Of a DNA stretch of 16,028 nt, positions 1-5,935 are shown piece by piece (within the stretch, counting starts at the first letter, position 1; every line of letters begins with the position of its first letter). A program made the translations under genes and the position numbers. Location: contig RFLK01000085.1 of assembly GCA_003694525.1 (NCBI GenBank), positions 1-16,028 of the forward strand. Reading direction: 5' to 3'. The DNA comes from Candidatus Woesearchaeota archaeon (GTDB taxonomy: Archaea > Nanobdellota > Nanobdellia > Woesearchaeales > ARS49). The notes under the pieces are model-generated. The model was not told where the DNA came from, did no database searches, and saw only the letters and a program-made list of their open reading frames with translations.

Positions 1-33
1 CATCTAATTCAATTACACCGGCTCTTAGTTCTT

Positions 34-42
34 GATATAAAG
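34..42 (+). promoter_or_regulatory. TATA box for the JAMM lipoprotein gene
   Basis: An A/T element (gatataaag) is centred about 23-25 nt before the ATG at 61. This spacing predicts a transcript starting at or almost on the start codon, so the mRNA is probably leaderless. No Shine-Dalgarno sequence precedes the ATG, only an A-rich stretch. Confidence 0.5.
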
Positions 43-60
43 CGCTAAAAAACAAAACAA

Positions 61-747
61 ATGAAACTAAACAAAATACTGCAAGGATTCATACTCTCCA
101 CTCTTGTTGCCTGCACAATCGCATCCCACAAAAACAGAATAATAAATAGAAACCTGGTCGAACAAACACTGAGCAGTGAGATTAGAGCGCTCAGAAGAAT
201 AGCGCAAAGAAGCCTTGAGGATAGAATTGAAAGGGGCGGTGTTGCAATACTCAGAGACGGGAAAGTCATACTCTGCGAGATCCCCAACGAGATAAGAGAG
301 AGCAGAAGACTCTTTGACGCATACAGACGAGGAGAAAATTCCGGCTACAGGCTCTTAGACTACATAAACAGAGCAGCAATTGTCAGAGGAGTGTGCAATC
401 CCAAAAGAAAAGAACAATACTTCAACAATGCAACAGTTCTTATGTGCCAGCTACCCCTCACTCGCAAGATGGAAATTTCTGATTTCTGGGAAAGATACGA
501 CTCTCTTGTAATGCATAACATATACATAAAAGACCCTGACATTTATGAAGAGCTATCTAAATACGGGGTAGTGCTTTTCCACTTTCACACCCACCCTAAC
601 GGAACCCCTCCATCAAAACAAGACCTTAATTTAAGCCTGCGCCGTCAAGAAATAATAATCTCGGCCACAGAAGAGGGCATTGAATTATACTCTGCAAAAG
701 GCGGCGAATACTCCCGCATCAGGCTGAGCGAGAAACCAGAAGAGTAA
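61..747 (+). CDS. JAMM/MPN (JAB1) metalloprotease-like lipoprotein
   Basis: Probable zinc metallopeptidase of the JAMM (Mov34/MPN/JAB1) superfamily, whose members remove ubiquitin-like modifiers or cleave isopeptide or Cys-derived bonds. The motif is visible near the C-terminus: H176-T-H178-P-N-G, followed by S185-x-x-D188. The H-x-H to Ser spacing is six residues, against seven in RadC or Rpn11. The partner Glu is expected in the beta-strand near residues 61-73 (E73 is a candidate). The N-terminus is Lys-poor and hydrophobic after K5 and ends in an L-V-A-C lipobox (C18), suggesting export and lipid anchoring; if so, the catalytic domain acts outside the membrane, which is unusual for archaeal JAMM enzymes. 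Residues 30-60 are Arg/Glu-rich and helical. It stands alone, followed by a new promoter. Family membership is fairly sure; substrate and export are inference. Confidence 0.75.
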   Translation: MKLNKILQGFILSTLVACTIASHKNRIINRNLVEQTLSSEIRALRRIAQRSLEDRIERGGVAILRDGKVILCEIPNEIRESRRLFDAYRRGENSGYRLLDYINRAAIVRGVCNPKRKEQYFNNATVLMCQLPLTRKMEISDFWERYDSLVMHNIYIKDPDIYEELSKYGVVLFHFHTHPNGTPPSKQDLNLSLRRQEIIISATEEGIELYSAKGGEYSRIRLSEKPEE

Positions 748-759
748 ACATCTGGCAAG

Positions 760-768
760 CTTTATAAG
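760..768 (+). promoter_or_regulatory. TATA box for the transketolase-like operon
   Basis: The element ctttataag lies 12 nt after the lipoprotein stop codon. Transcription is expected to begin near 790, leaving a leader of about 35 nt before the ATG at 826. No clear Shine-Dalgarno sequence is seen in that leader. Confidence 0.55.
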
Positions 769-825
769 CGACACGAGCTTTCTCCTAAACAGAAAAATCG
801 CAAAAAAGAGACTGAACTAAAGCGT

Positions 826-1455
826 ATGAATCAAAAGACACTTCGCAATGCAATAATCGCAAAGAGCGACAATATAGGAACCCACTTAGGACTCATAGAC
901 ACCCTTCTCGCGCTTGACAAGTGCACAAAAAAGCAGGACATTCTTCTTATCAGCGAAAATGCAGCTCAAGCCTGGAGGCTCATCTCTCAGAGAGGAGAGA
1001 TATGCGCAACTGGAGACGTTCTGAGCGTGGCTGCAGGATGCGCGCTTGCAATCCGAGATGGAAACGCAATATGCCTTGTCGGCGATGGCGAGCTTCAATA
1101 CGGATCTGTATGGGAGTGCGCACTTTTTGCAAACGCAAGAAGACTCCCCATAATCGCAATAGTGAACAGGAACGGAATACAGCTCGACGGACAGACTGAA
1201 AACATCATGCCTCTTGAGCCGCTTGAAGCAAAATGGAGGGCGTTTGGGTGGAGCGTTATGGAATGCGACGGGCACTCGCAAAGAGATATAATCGAATCAA
1301 TAGAAGAGGCAAGGCAAAAGAACGGGCCTGTCGCAATAATAACGCACACAATCCCTGGAAAAGACATACCATTCATAGAAAACTCGGAAAAGTGGCACAA
1401 AAAACTGACAGATGCGCAAAAAGAAATAGCGCGCGCGTACATAAACAATGGTTAA
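826..1455 (+). CDS. Compact transketolase N-terminal (diphosphate-binding) subunit
   Basis: Matches the N-terminal half of split transketolases, the part that binds the diphosphate and Mg2+ of thiamine diphosphate. The GDGE signature is at 86-89, followed by G-S-V-W-E-C-A-L-F-A and then N-R-N-G-I-Q-L-D-G at 114-122, with the metal-binding Asn. The segment around F183-E185 and K189-W190-H191 matches the usual C-terminal end of this subunit. H20 (GTHLG) corresponds to the GHPG His. At 209 residues it is about 60 shorter than ordinary split N-subunits; the missing part lies between the first helix pair and the glycine loop near 60-75. It overlaps the C-terminal-half gene by 8 nt, so the two are co-translated. 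Transketolase activity would make pentose or erythrose phosphates, but the partner's defects (see next gene) make this doubtful. Family call is sure; activity uncertain. Confidence 0.85.
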   Translation: MNQKTLRNAIIAKSDNIGTHLGLIDTLLALDKCTKKQDILLISENAAQAWRLISQRGEICATGDVLSVAAGCALAIRDGNAICLVGDGELQYGSVWECALFANARRLPIIAIVNRNGIQLDGQTENIMPLEPLEAKWRAFGWSVMECDGHSQRDIIESIEEARQKNGPVAIITHTIPGKDIPFIENSEKWHKKLTDAQKEIARAYINNG

Positions 1456-2389
1456 AGACGGAATAATTGACGCTCTAAGAGAGCTATTATTGAGAAGAGA
1501 TGATGTATTCATACTCAGTGCGAACTGCACAAGCACAGCAAGAGCGCAACCTCTTCAAAAAAACAACAGATTCATCCAATGCGCAAACATAAACCCTCTT
1601 CCTATTGCACGCGGACTGTGCATTGCGGGAAAAATACCATACATATTAACGAGGAAAAAAATAAACCTTGGACCGGGGGACAACATTAAGGCTGTGCTCT
1701 ACAAAGACACAGATCCTTTTGAAAACAGCACAACGCCCATCGATAAAAGCCAGGCCAGAAAGGCAACAATTGCCGCATCAGTATTCAAAGGACCTCTTAC
1801 AATAATCGCCATAAAAAACTCTGAGAGAGTGAGCTCAGAACAACCATACACGCTCGCACACCCACAAATAATTCAAAGAGGCTGCGATGCAACAATTGTG
1901 TCCAGCGGAAAGGGCACTATTGAAGCAATACTCGCATCGCGCTTTCTGAAAGCTCAAGGGATCTCTTGCAGCATAATAAACGTCCACACAATTCCAACAA
2001 GGAAAGATGCAATACTCGAGAATTCAAAGGGTCCTGTAATAGTAACAGACAACCTCGGAGAGCTCAGCATAGAAAACTCAAAAAAAAGCAAGCCAGATGC
2101 AAACTCAATAGCAAGAATGGTACAACAAACTTTGGATGAGCCTTTCAATGAACACACAGAAAACGCTTTCTACCTTAAAGATGGAAAAAAACTGACAAGC
2201 ATAAAAGACCTCTACCACGCATTCTGGTATATGAGCAAAGACACCTTCAACCATCACGTCACAGAACAAAAGAATGACTTTGCAAAATGGGTAAAAGATG
2301 TCTTCGGAAAAGACAATCTTGCAGAATCACTTCTGAGTGCAAAGAGCCGAGAAGAAGCAAGATCAAAGCTGAGACGGTGGGCAAGATGA
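1448..2389 (+). CDS. Degenerate transketolase C-terminal subunit with appended HHV..NDFA domain
   Basis: Residues 1-230 follow the C-terminal transketolase half (pyrimidine-binding plus C-terminal domain): RFIQC at 41-45, A-R-G-L-C-I-A-G-K-I-P at 54-64, K-G-P-L at 114-117, the G-C-D-A-T-I-V-S-S-G strand near 145-154, and G-I-S-C-S-I-I-N-V-H-T-I-P near 171-183. The segment that normally reads GIAEQNM, and carries the Glu that activates thiamine diphosphate, is two residues shorter here and reads A-N-I-N-P-L-P (46-52) with no Glu. The pyrimidine domain is also shortened, with little of the usual THxGxxxGxDGxxHQ region. Residues 239-313 form a separate domain: F-Y-L-K-D-G, then F-N-H-H-V-T-E-Q-K-N-D-F-A-K-W-V and D-V-F-G. 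I recall this module at the ends of many unrelated archaeal proteins (DUF5752-like). The gene overlaps its neighbours on both sides. Homology is sure; normal transketolase catalysis is unlikely. Confidence 0.8.
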   Translation: MVKDGIIDALRELLLRRDDVFILSANCTSTARAQPLQKNNRFIQCANINPLPIARGLCIAGKIPYILTRKKINLGPGDNIKAVLYKDTDPFENSTTPIDKSQARKATIAASVFKGPLTIIAIKNSERVSSEQPYTLAHPQIIQRGCDATIVSSGKGTIEAILASRFLKAQGISCSIINVHTIPTRKDAILENSKGPVIVTDNLGELSIENSKKSKPDANSIARMVQQTLDEPFNEHTENAFYLKDGKKLTSIKDLYHAFWYMSKDTFNHHVTEQKNDFAKWVKDVFGKDNLAESLLSAKSREEARSKLRRWAR

Positions 2390-2499
2390 AGTGCGAGAAG
2401 TGCAATTACAAAGTGCCAAAAGGATATGAAGGGTGTCCATTGTGCGAAGTGTGCATTTGCGGAAAAAAAGTAATAGACTGCAAGTGCAACAACCCTTAA
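2386..2499 (+). CDS. 37-residue eight-cysteine zinc-ribbon protein
   Basis: This start is chosen because ATGA overlaps the transketolase-half stop (4 nt), which is typical of translational coupling; an in-frame extension upstream would lie wholly within the previous gene. The protein has eight cysteines in 37 residues: C3-x2-C6, C17-P-L-C20, C23-x-C25 and C32-x-C34. The first four resemble a rubredoxin-type or zinc-ribbon knuckle pair, and the last four could form a second metal site. No other domain fits in this length. Its place as third gene of the transketolase-like operon suggests an accessory or assembly role, but that is only context. It is followed by a convergent gene after 3 nt. The unit is real on Cys pattern and coupling; function unknown. 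Confidence 0.7.
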   Translation: MKCEKCNYKVPKGYEGCPLCEVCICGKKVIDCKCNNP

Positions 2500-2502
2500 A
2501 TC

Positions 2503-3120
2503 CTAATTAATCGATTCAAACGGGCCCTTTGCAAGCTTTGAAGACTTTGCATGCGGAGTAAACCATTTGCTCTTAGGAATATCCCCTGAGATAACGGGAG
2601 GCCCTGGCGTCAAATCAAGATCATTGAAAGGCTCAATAGTAACCTCAATCCTATCATACGGTCCCAAATACCTGTTTATATGATAAGAAAGCTCTCCAGA
2701 ACCTCCAAAGGTGGTTATGAAAGTGCCCATGGACAACCTATAGCCAGTATCATCGTCAACAAGCCACGCCTCAAACAATCCCCCGACTCGAGCAGAAGGG
2801 GGCAGATCCTTCGTCTTCAAAAGAACGTAACTCTCAGTGGCACCGTTCCACACGCTACTCTTAACACGCGCGGTTCCGCGAGGGAATATCGGCGCATAGC
2901 CTCCCCGACCCGATGAATACAACGCATCAAAATCGTAAGCCGCCTCAAGATAGACAAAAGTATCTACCTGCTGAGCATTAATCCTCGCATCATAATGAGT
3001 TACGCGCTCAACACCTTGACGCTTTGGAAACTTGAAAGGAGAGACGTAATCATCACTCAAAGCAGCAAAAGCTGGAAGCGCAAGAATTGCAAATGCGAGG
3101 AGAGCAAAGAACTTCTTCAT
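2503..3120 (-). CDS. Secreted RskA-like (anti-sigma-K C-terminal-type) domain protein, copy 2
   Basis: Has a textbook signal peptide (K2, K3, a hydrophobic core, then A-L-P-A-F-A-A, cleavage near residue 19-20). The mature part is a beta-rich domain whose landmarks are L-P-P-S at 106-109, F-E-A-W-L-V-D-D-D at 116-124, S-M-G-T-F at 130-134, and E-V-T-I-E-P followed by T-P-G-P-P-V-I-S-G at 159-179. This order matches the extracellular C-terminal domain of bacterial anti-sigma-K factors (RskA). Archaea lack sigma factors and there is no cytoplasmic zinc-finger part, so a sensing, adhesive or envelope-structural role is more likely than sigma control. It overlaps the upstream paralogue by 4 nt and has its own strong Shine-Dalgarno sequence. 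The domain resemblance is clear by eye; the role is unknown. Confidence 0.7.
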   Translation of the reverse strand: MKKFFALLAFAILALPAFAALSDDYVSPFKFPKRQGVERVTHYDARINAQQVDTFVYLEAAYDFDALYSSGRGGYAPIFPRGTARVKSSVWNGATESYVLLKTKDLPPSARVGGLFEAWLVDDDTGYRLSMGTFITTFGGSGELSYHINRYLGPYDRIEVTIEPFNDLDLTPGPPVISGDIPKSKWFTPHAKSSKLAKGPFESIN

Positions 3121-3914
3121 CTCAACCTCCTTGAAGCGTATGTTGTAGGAACAGGCAGTTGAGTTCTGCCTTTTGGAATCTGACCGTAGAGAATTATCTC
3201 TCCAGGAGTCGGGTCCTCATCAATAAGAGGCTCGCGAGTTATCATAACCGCATCAAAAGGAGTAATCAGCCTTTGTATGTTGAACACAAGAGTTGCGGTG
3301 AGCTTCTGACTTCCAAACTCAAGAATTCCAAGACTCATAGCATACTCGGTCTCATCGTCAAACAACCAAGCCTCATAAACCTCGTCGTTTCCAATTGTTG
3401 GCAAATCAGTTGCCTGAATGAAAATCTGAGATTCAAAATCATCAAGGTTGCTGGAGCCCCACTCATTGCCACCCCTTTGAACAAGCCGGGCAGTTCCTCT
3501 TGGAGCTGCAACCGAGTTCTCATAGAGAACAACATTCAAAGGCTCAAGAGGGACTGAAACATCAACGCGAGAAAAACCCCTCATCCTTGGATCAGAATTG
3601 CTTATTCTTGAAGGGTTGCGACCCTGATTGAAGAAAGCATTAGTATCAAGATTGAAAACACCTGAAAACGCGCTCTTTGCTCCCGTTAGAAGAAGCCTTG
3701 AATTAGGACCTTTTGAGCCGAATGTTACAAGATCCTTCCTGTACAAATCCCCAAATTGGAATGCGCGAGAATAAGGGGTTGTTTGAATCCTTCGCTCTCT
3801 TGCATCAAACCCGGAATAGCCTGCAGGTATTGGAATGTCAGCATTATTAGGAATCGCACTTACAGTCAGAATTACAATCAGCGCAATAATCCCTAAAACT
3901 GCAAATCGCATCAT
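3117..3914 (-). CDS. Membrane-anchored or secreted RskA-like domain protein, copy 1
   Basis: The N-terminus is a hydrophobic helix (residues 4-20, ending V-S-A-I-P), either a signal peptide or a membrane anchor. Residues 30-115 form a low-complexity, Arg/Asn/Ser-rich region with no recognised fold. The C-terminal third repeats the domain of the downstream gene: L-P-T-I at 171-174, Y-E-A-W-L-F-D-D-E at 180-188, S-L-G at 194-196, and T-R-E-P followed by T-P-G-E-I-I-L-Y-G-Q-I-P at 226-247. The two genes are therefore tandem paralogues with diverged N-termini. There are two adjacent ATGs: GAGGTG ends 1 nt before the first and 4 nt before the second (3911), so the second codon may be the true start. 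It is first in a two-gene unit with its own TATA box. Function unknown. Confidence 0.65.
   Translation of the reverse strand: MMRFAVLGIIALIVILTVSAIPNNADIPIPAGYSGFDARERRIQTTPYSRAFQFGDLYRKDLVTFGSKGPNSRLLLTGAKSAFSGVFNLDTNAFFNQGRNPSRISNSDPRMRGFSRVDVSVPLEPLNVVLYENSVAAPRGTARLVQRGGNEWGSSNLDDFESQIFIQATDLPTIGNDEVYEAWLFDDETEYAMSLGILEFGSQKLTATLVFNIQRLITPFDAVMITREPLIDEDPTPGEIILYGQIPKGRTQLPVPTTYASRRLR
3127..3133 (-). promoter_or_regulatory. Strong Shine-Dalgarno for the second RskA-like gene
   Basis: On the minus strand AAGGAGG lies six nt before the ATG at 3120, inside the end of the upstream paralogue. It fixes the start codon and shows that coupled translation uses SD pairing in this organism. Confidence 0.7.
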
Positions 3915-3944
3915 ACACCTCTTTGAAATATGAGACGCAAGAAC

Positions 3945-3956
3945 GATTTATAAATG
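3945..3956 (-). promoter_or_regulatory. TATA box for the RskA-like gene pair
   Basis: The minus-strand sequence catttataaatc is centred near 3951. Transcription would begin about 3925, giving a leader of about 10 nt that contains GAGGTG just before the ATG. Confidence 0.6.
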
Positions 3957-4078
3957 TTTGTGCGAATGACTTGCAACACTCTCACAAAAACTTATTTAAA
4001 AATAAAAGAGGCTTTAAAAACAGGTTAACAAGTTGGCACCAGATATGGTTTATTTTAGTCACTGTTTGGTGGCGAAAG

Positions 4079-4088
4079 ATTTATAAAG
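4079..4088 (+). promoter_or_regulatory. TATA box and SD for the GH15 gene
   Basis: The element atttataaag is preceded by a purine-rich BRE-like stretch (gcgaaag). A start near 4110 gives a leader of about 19 nt that contains gaggggtgg at 4117-4125 just ahead of the ATG at 4129. The remainder of the 214-nt gap back to 3914 holds the divergent promoter and a further A/T-rich element at 3991-4004, with no credible gene. Confidence 0.6.
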
Positions 4089-4128
4089 TTCTTATCTTGA
4101 ATTACTACATCAGCAAGAGGGGTGGAAA

Positions 4129-5121
4129 ATGCTGAAAACGATAAAACAACACAAGTACAAAAACGGCCTTTTTAAAGCTGCAAATTCGGACAAGACCGGC
4201 TATAACCGAGTCTGGATAAGAGACGTCATATACACAGTACTAGGATTTGAAGCAAACAACGATTTACAAACATCCTGCAGGGCAGTCCAATCATTAATGG
4301 ACATACTCAAAAAACACGAGTACAAAATAGACTGGATGATACGCCAGCCACACCCAAAACTAAGATACAGGTACATACATCCGCGCTATGACCCAAACGG
4401 AGAAGAAATCACACATCAAGAATGGGGCAACAAACAAAACGATGCAATAGGCGCCCTGCTCTGGAAAATAGGCGACCTTGACAAGAAAGGAATCAAAATC
4501 CTGAGAGGCGAGAGCGATATCAGACTTGTACAAAAACTAGTGAAATACCTTGAAGCAATAGAATACTGGCACGATGAAGATAACGGAATGTGGGAAGAAA
4601 ATGAAGAAGTCCACGCAAGCTCAGTAGGAGCATGCCTTGCAGGACTTGTTGCAGTGCAACACATCGTAAAAGTTCCCCTTCACCTAATAGCACACGGAGA
4701 GCAAACCCTGCGCCACATGCTGCCAAGAGAAAGCGCCACAAAAGAAACAGACCTTGCACTATTATCACTAATATGGCCGTATAGAATAGTAACAAAAAAA
4801 GAAAGGGATGCGATATTGAAAAATGTAGAAGAAAAACTGGTCAGAGAAAAAGGAGTTGCAAGATACCTGAAAGACCAATACTACTCAAACGGAAACGAAG
4901 CAGAATGGACAATGGGCCTTGCCTGGCTGTCCATAATCCACAAACAAATTGGCAACAACAAGAAAAGCGCTCACTATCTTGAAAAAACAAGAAGTGCATC
5001 AAACAGCCAAGGACACCTGCCCGAGCTATACTATGGAAAAACAACAACACATAATGAAAACACTCCTCTTCTGTGGGCAATGAGCCTTTGGAGCGTTGCA
5101 GAAAAACTAAACGAGAAATAA
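4129..5121 (+). CDS. GH15 glucoamylase-like enzyme, catalytic (alpha/alpha) barrel only
   Basis: Family GH15 enzymes release glucose from the non-reducing ends of maltodextrin or glycogen, with inversion. Visible landmarks in order are G24-Y-N-R-V-W-I-R-D (24-32), Q103-N-D-A-I-G (103-108), N-G-M-W-E156-E157-N-E-E-V-H-A-S-S (152-165), and G-H-L-P-E299-L-Y (295-301) followed by N-T-P-L-L-W-A. E156 lines up with the general acid and E299 with the general base of fungal and archaeal glucoamylases, so both catalytic residues are present. Prokaryotic GH15 proteins are usually 600 or more residues, with an N-terminal beta-sandwich domain; this one is 330 residues and starts directly in the barrel. 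It has no signal peptide, so it is cytoplasmic. It ends 12 nt before a convergent gene; the debranching enzyme nearby would supply linear chains. Trehalose- or oligosaccharide-specific GH15 activity is an alternative. Confidence 0.8.
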   Translation: MLKTIKQHKYKNGLFKAANSDKTGYNRVWIRDVIYTVLGFEANNDLQTSCRAVQSLMDILKKHEYKIDWMIRQPHPKLRYRYIHPRYDPNGEEITHQEWGNKQNDAIGALLWKIGDLDKKGIKILRGESDIRLVQKLVKYLEAIEYWHDEDNGMWEENEEVHASSVGACLAGLVAVQHIVKVPLHLIAHGEQTLRHMLPRESATKETDLALLSLIWPYRIVTKKERDAILKNVEEKLVREKGVARYLKDQYYSNGNEAEWTMGLAWLSIIHKQIGNNKKSAHYLEKTRSASNSQGHLPELYYGKTTTHNENTPLLWAMSLWSVAEKLNEK

Positions 5122-5133
5122 ACCCTGCTGCGT

Positions 5134-5859
5134 TCAATCAATATCAAAACTGACAGAAACTCTTGCAGACACCTTGACTGATTGCGGAGATATCGGCGTT
5201 GGAGCAGACTCTGCAACTGCAAGACGATCAGCTGAAACAGCATACGGTTGAACATAAAAATTCTGCTCAATAACATTAGAGACTCCGCCCAAGCTTATTT
5301 GCGCAGATTGCGCGATAGCAACAGCCTTTTCTCTGGCATCCGAGACTGCCTGCCTTAACGCTTTCATCTTTAACTCCCTCTCCTTCTCAGGAGATAACAC
5401 AAACCTAACCCCGCCCACATCATTGGCACCAGCGCTTACTGCCAAATCAATAATCTTGCCAACCATCTCAACATCCCTGATCTTTACACTAACAGTATTT
5501 GTTACGCTATAACCATCATCAACCTGCCGTCTGGCATCTTGATCCCAACGCGTGACCTTGACAAGCGAATAGCTGGAGGTCTCAATATCATCAGAGTCCA
5601 ACCCTGCGCTCAAAAGAGCATCTCGGATAGAATTTGATATTGCACTGTTCTCAGCCTGAGCCTTGCGAGCATCAAAAGACTTTGTAACAACACCAAAGCT
5701 CAAAATTGCAATATCAGGCGCGGCCTCAAGCTCAGAGGCTCCTGTAATCTGCAAAACATCAGACTGTCCTGAATCCTTGGGCACAATAATCTTCGTAGTG
5801 CAAGCCGAGAGAAAGATTGAGAGTAAAAGAACAACCACAATCAAACGATGTAACCTCAT
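5134..5859 (-). CDS. SIMPL (DUF541) domain lipoprotein
   Basis: The N-terminus has two Arg, a long hydrophobic core and an L-S-A-C lipobox (C20), so it is a predicted lipoprotein. Residues 36-241 follow the SIMPL/DUF541 pattern: I-T-G-A-S-E-L-E-A-A-P-D at 38-49 (usually V-x-G-x-G-x-v-x-a-x-P-D), an N-rich helix A-E-N-S-A-I-S-N, then L-D-S-D-D-I-E-T-S-S-Y-S-L, Y-S-V-T-N-T-V-S-V, and the helix A-L-R-Q-A-V-S-D-A-R-E-K-A. The C-terminus ends in the characteristic V-S-A-R-V-S-V-S-F strand. SIMPL proteins assemble into periplasmic or surface ring structures; their function is poorly known and often linked to envelope stress. It is transcribed alone from a TATA box directly upstream, and is separated from the debranching gene by 76 nt. 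The family call is firm. Confidence 0.85.
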   Translation of the reverse strand: MRLHRLIVVVLLLSIFLSACTTKIIVPKDSGQSDVLQITGASELEAAPDIAILSFGVVTKSFDARKAQAENSAISNSIRDALLSAGLDSDDIETSSYSLVKVTRWDQDARRQVDDGYSVTNTVSVKIRDVEMVGKIIDLAVSAGANDVGGVRFVLSPEKERELKMKALRQAVSDAREKAVAIAQSAQISLGGVSNVIEQNFYVQPYAVSADRLAVAESAPTPISPQSVKVSARVSVSFDID

Positions 5860-5880
5860 AGAATGTGCAAAGCAAAAACC

Positions 5881-5890
5881 GCTTATAAGC
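5881..5890 (-). promoter_or_regulatory. TATA box for the SIMPL lipoprotein gene
   Basis: The palindromic element gcttataagc is centred about 26 nt from the ATG at 5859, which predicts a leaderless transcript. It abuts two direct copies of a 12-bp repeat. Confidence 0.55.
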
Positions 5891-5913
5891 TTTCTGCTTT
5901 CAAGCTTTCTGCT
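5887..5913 (+). repeat. Two 12-bp direct repeats beside a promoter
   Basis: aagctttctgct occurs at 5887-5898 and again at 5902-5913, 15 bp apart, inside the 76-nt gap between the debranching and SIMPL genes. The first copy overlaps the edge of the SIMPL TATA box. It could be a regulator-binding site or a chance duplication. Confidence 0.4.
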
Positions 5914-5935
5914 CCGCTGCCAGCACCGCCAGCAT

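Noticed and set aside
1..3. A possible minus-strand start codon at the left edge, divergent from the JAMM gene and sharing its TATA element
   Set aside because: Only the first codon would be visible, so no gene can be supported.
886..1281. 131-residue minus-strand frame opposite the transketolase N-half
   Set aside because: It is a shadow of a well-supported gene, with no promoter, SD or recognisable motif.
2287..2385. Upstream extension of the eight-Cys microprotein to 70 residues
   Set aside because: The extra part lies fully inside the transketolase-half gene in another frame; the ATGA overlap at 2386 gives a better start.
3957..4078. Possible small RNA from the A/T element at 3991-4004
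   Set aside because: No stem, C/D box or other RNA feature was found; A/T-rich intergenic sequence explains the match.
3923..4135. 70-residue + strand open frame between the RskA-like pair and the GH15 gene
   Set aside because: It spans two promoters, has no SD, has irregular composition and overlaps the GH15 start; it is most likely non-coding intergenic DNA.
5860..5935. Short Ala/Pro/Leu-like plus-strand frames across the SIMPL promoter (from 5663 and 5863)
   Set aside because: They arise from the repeat and the antisense of neighbouring genes and have no start signals.
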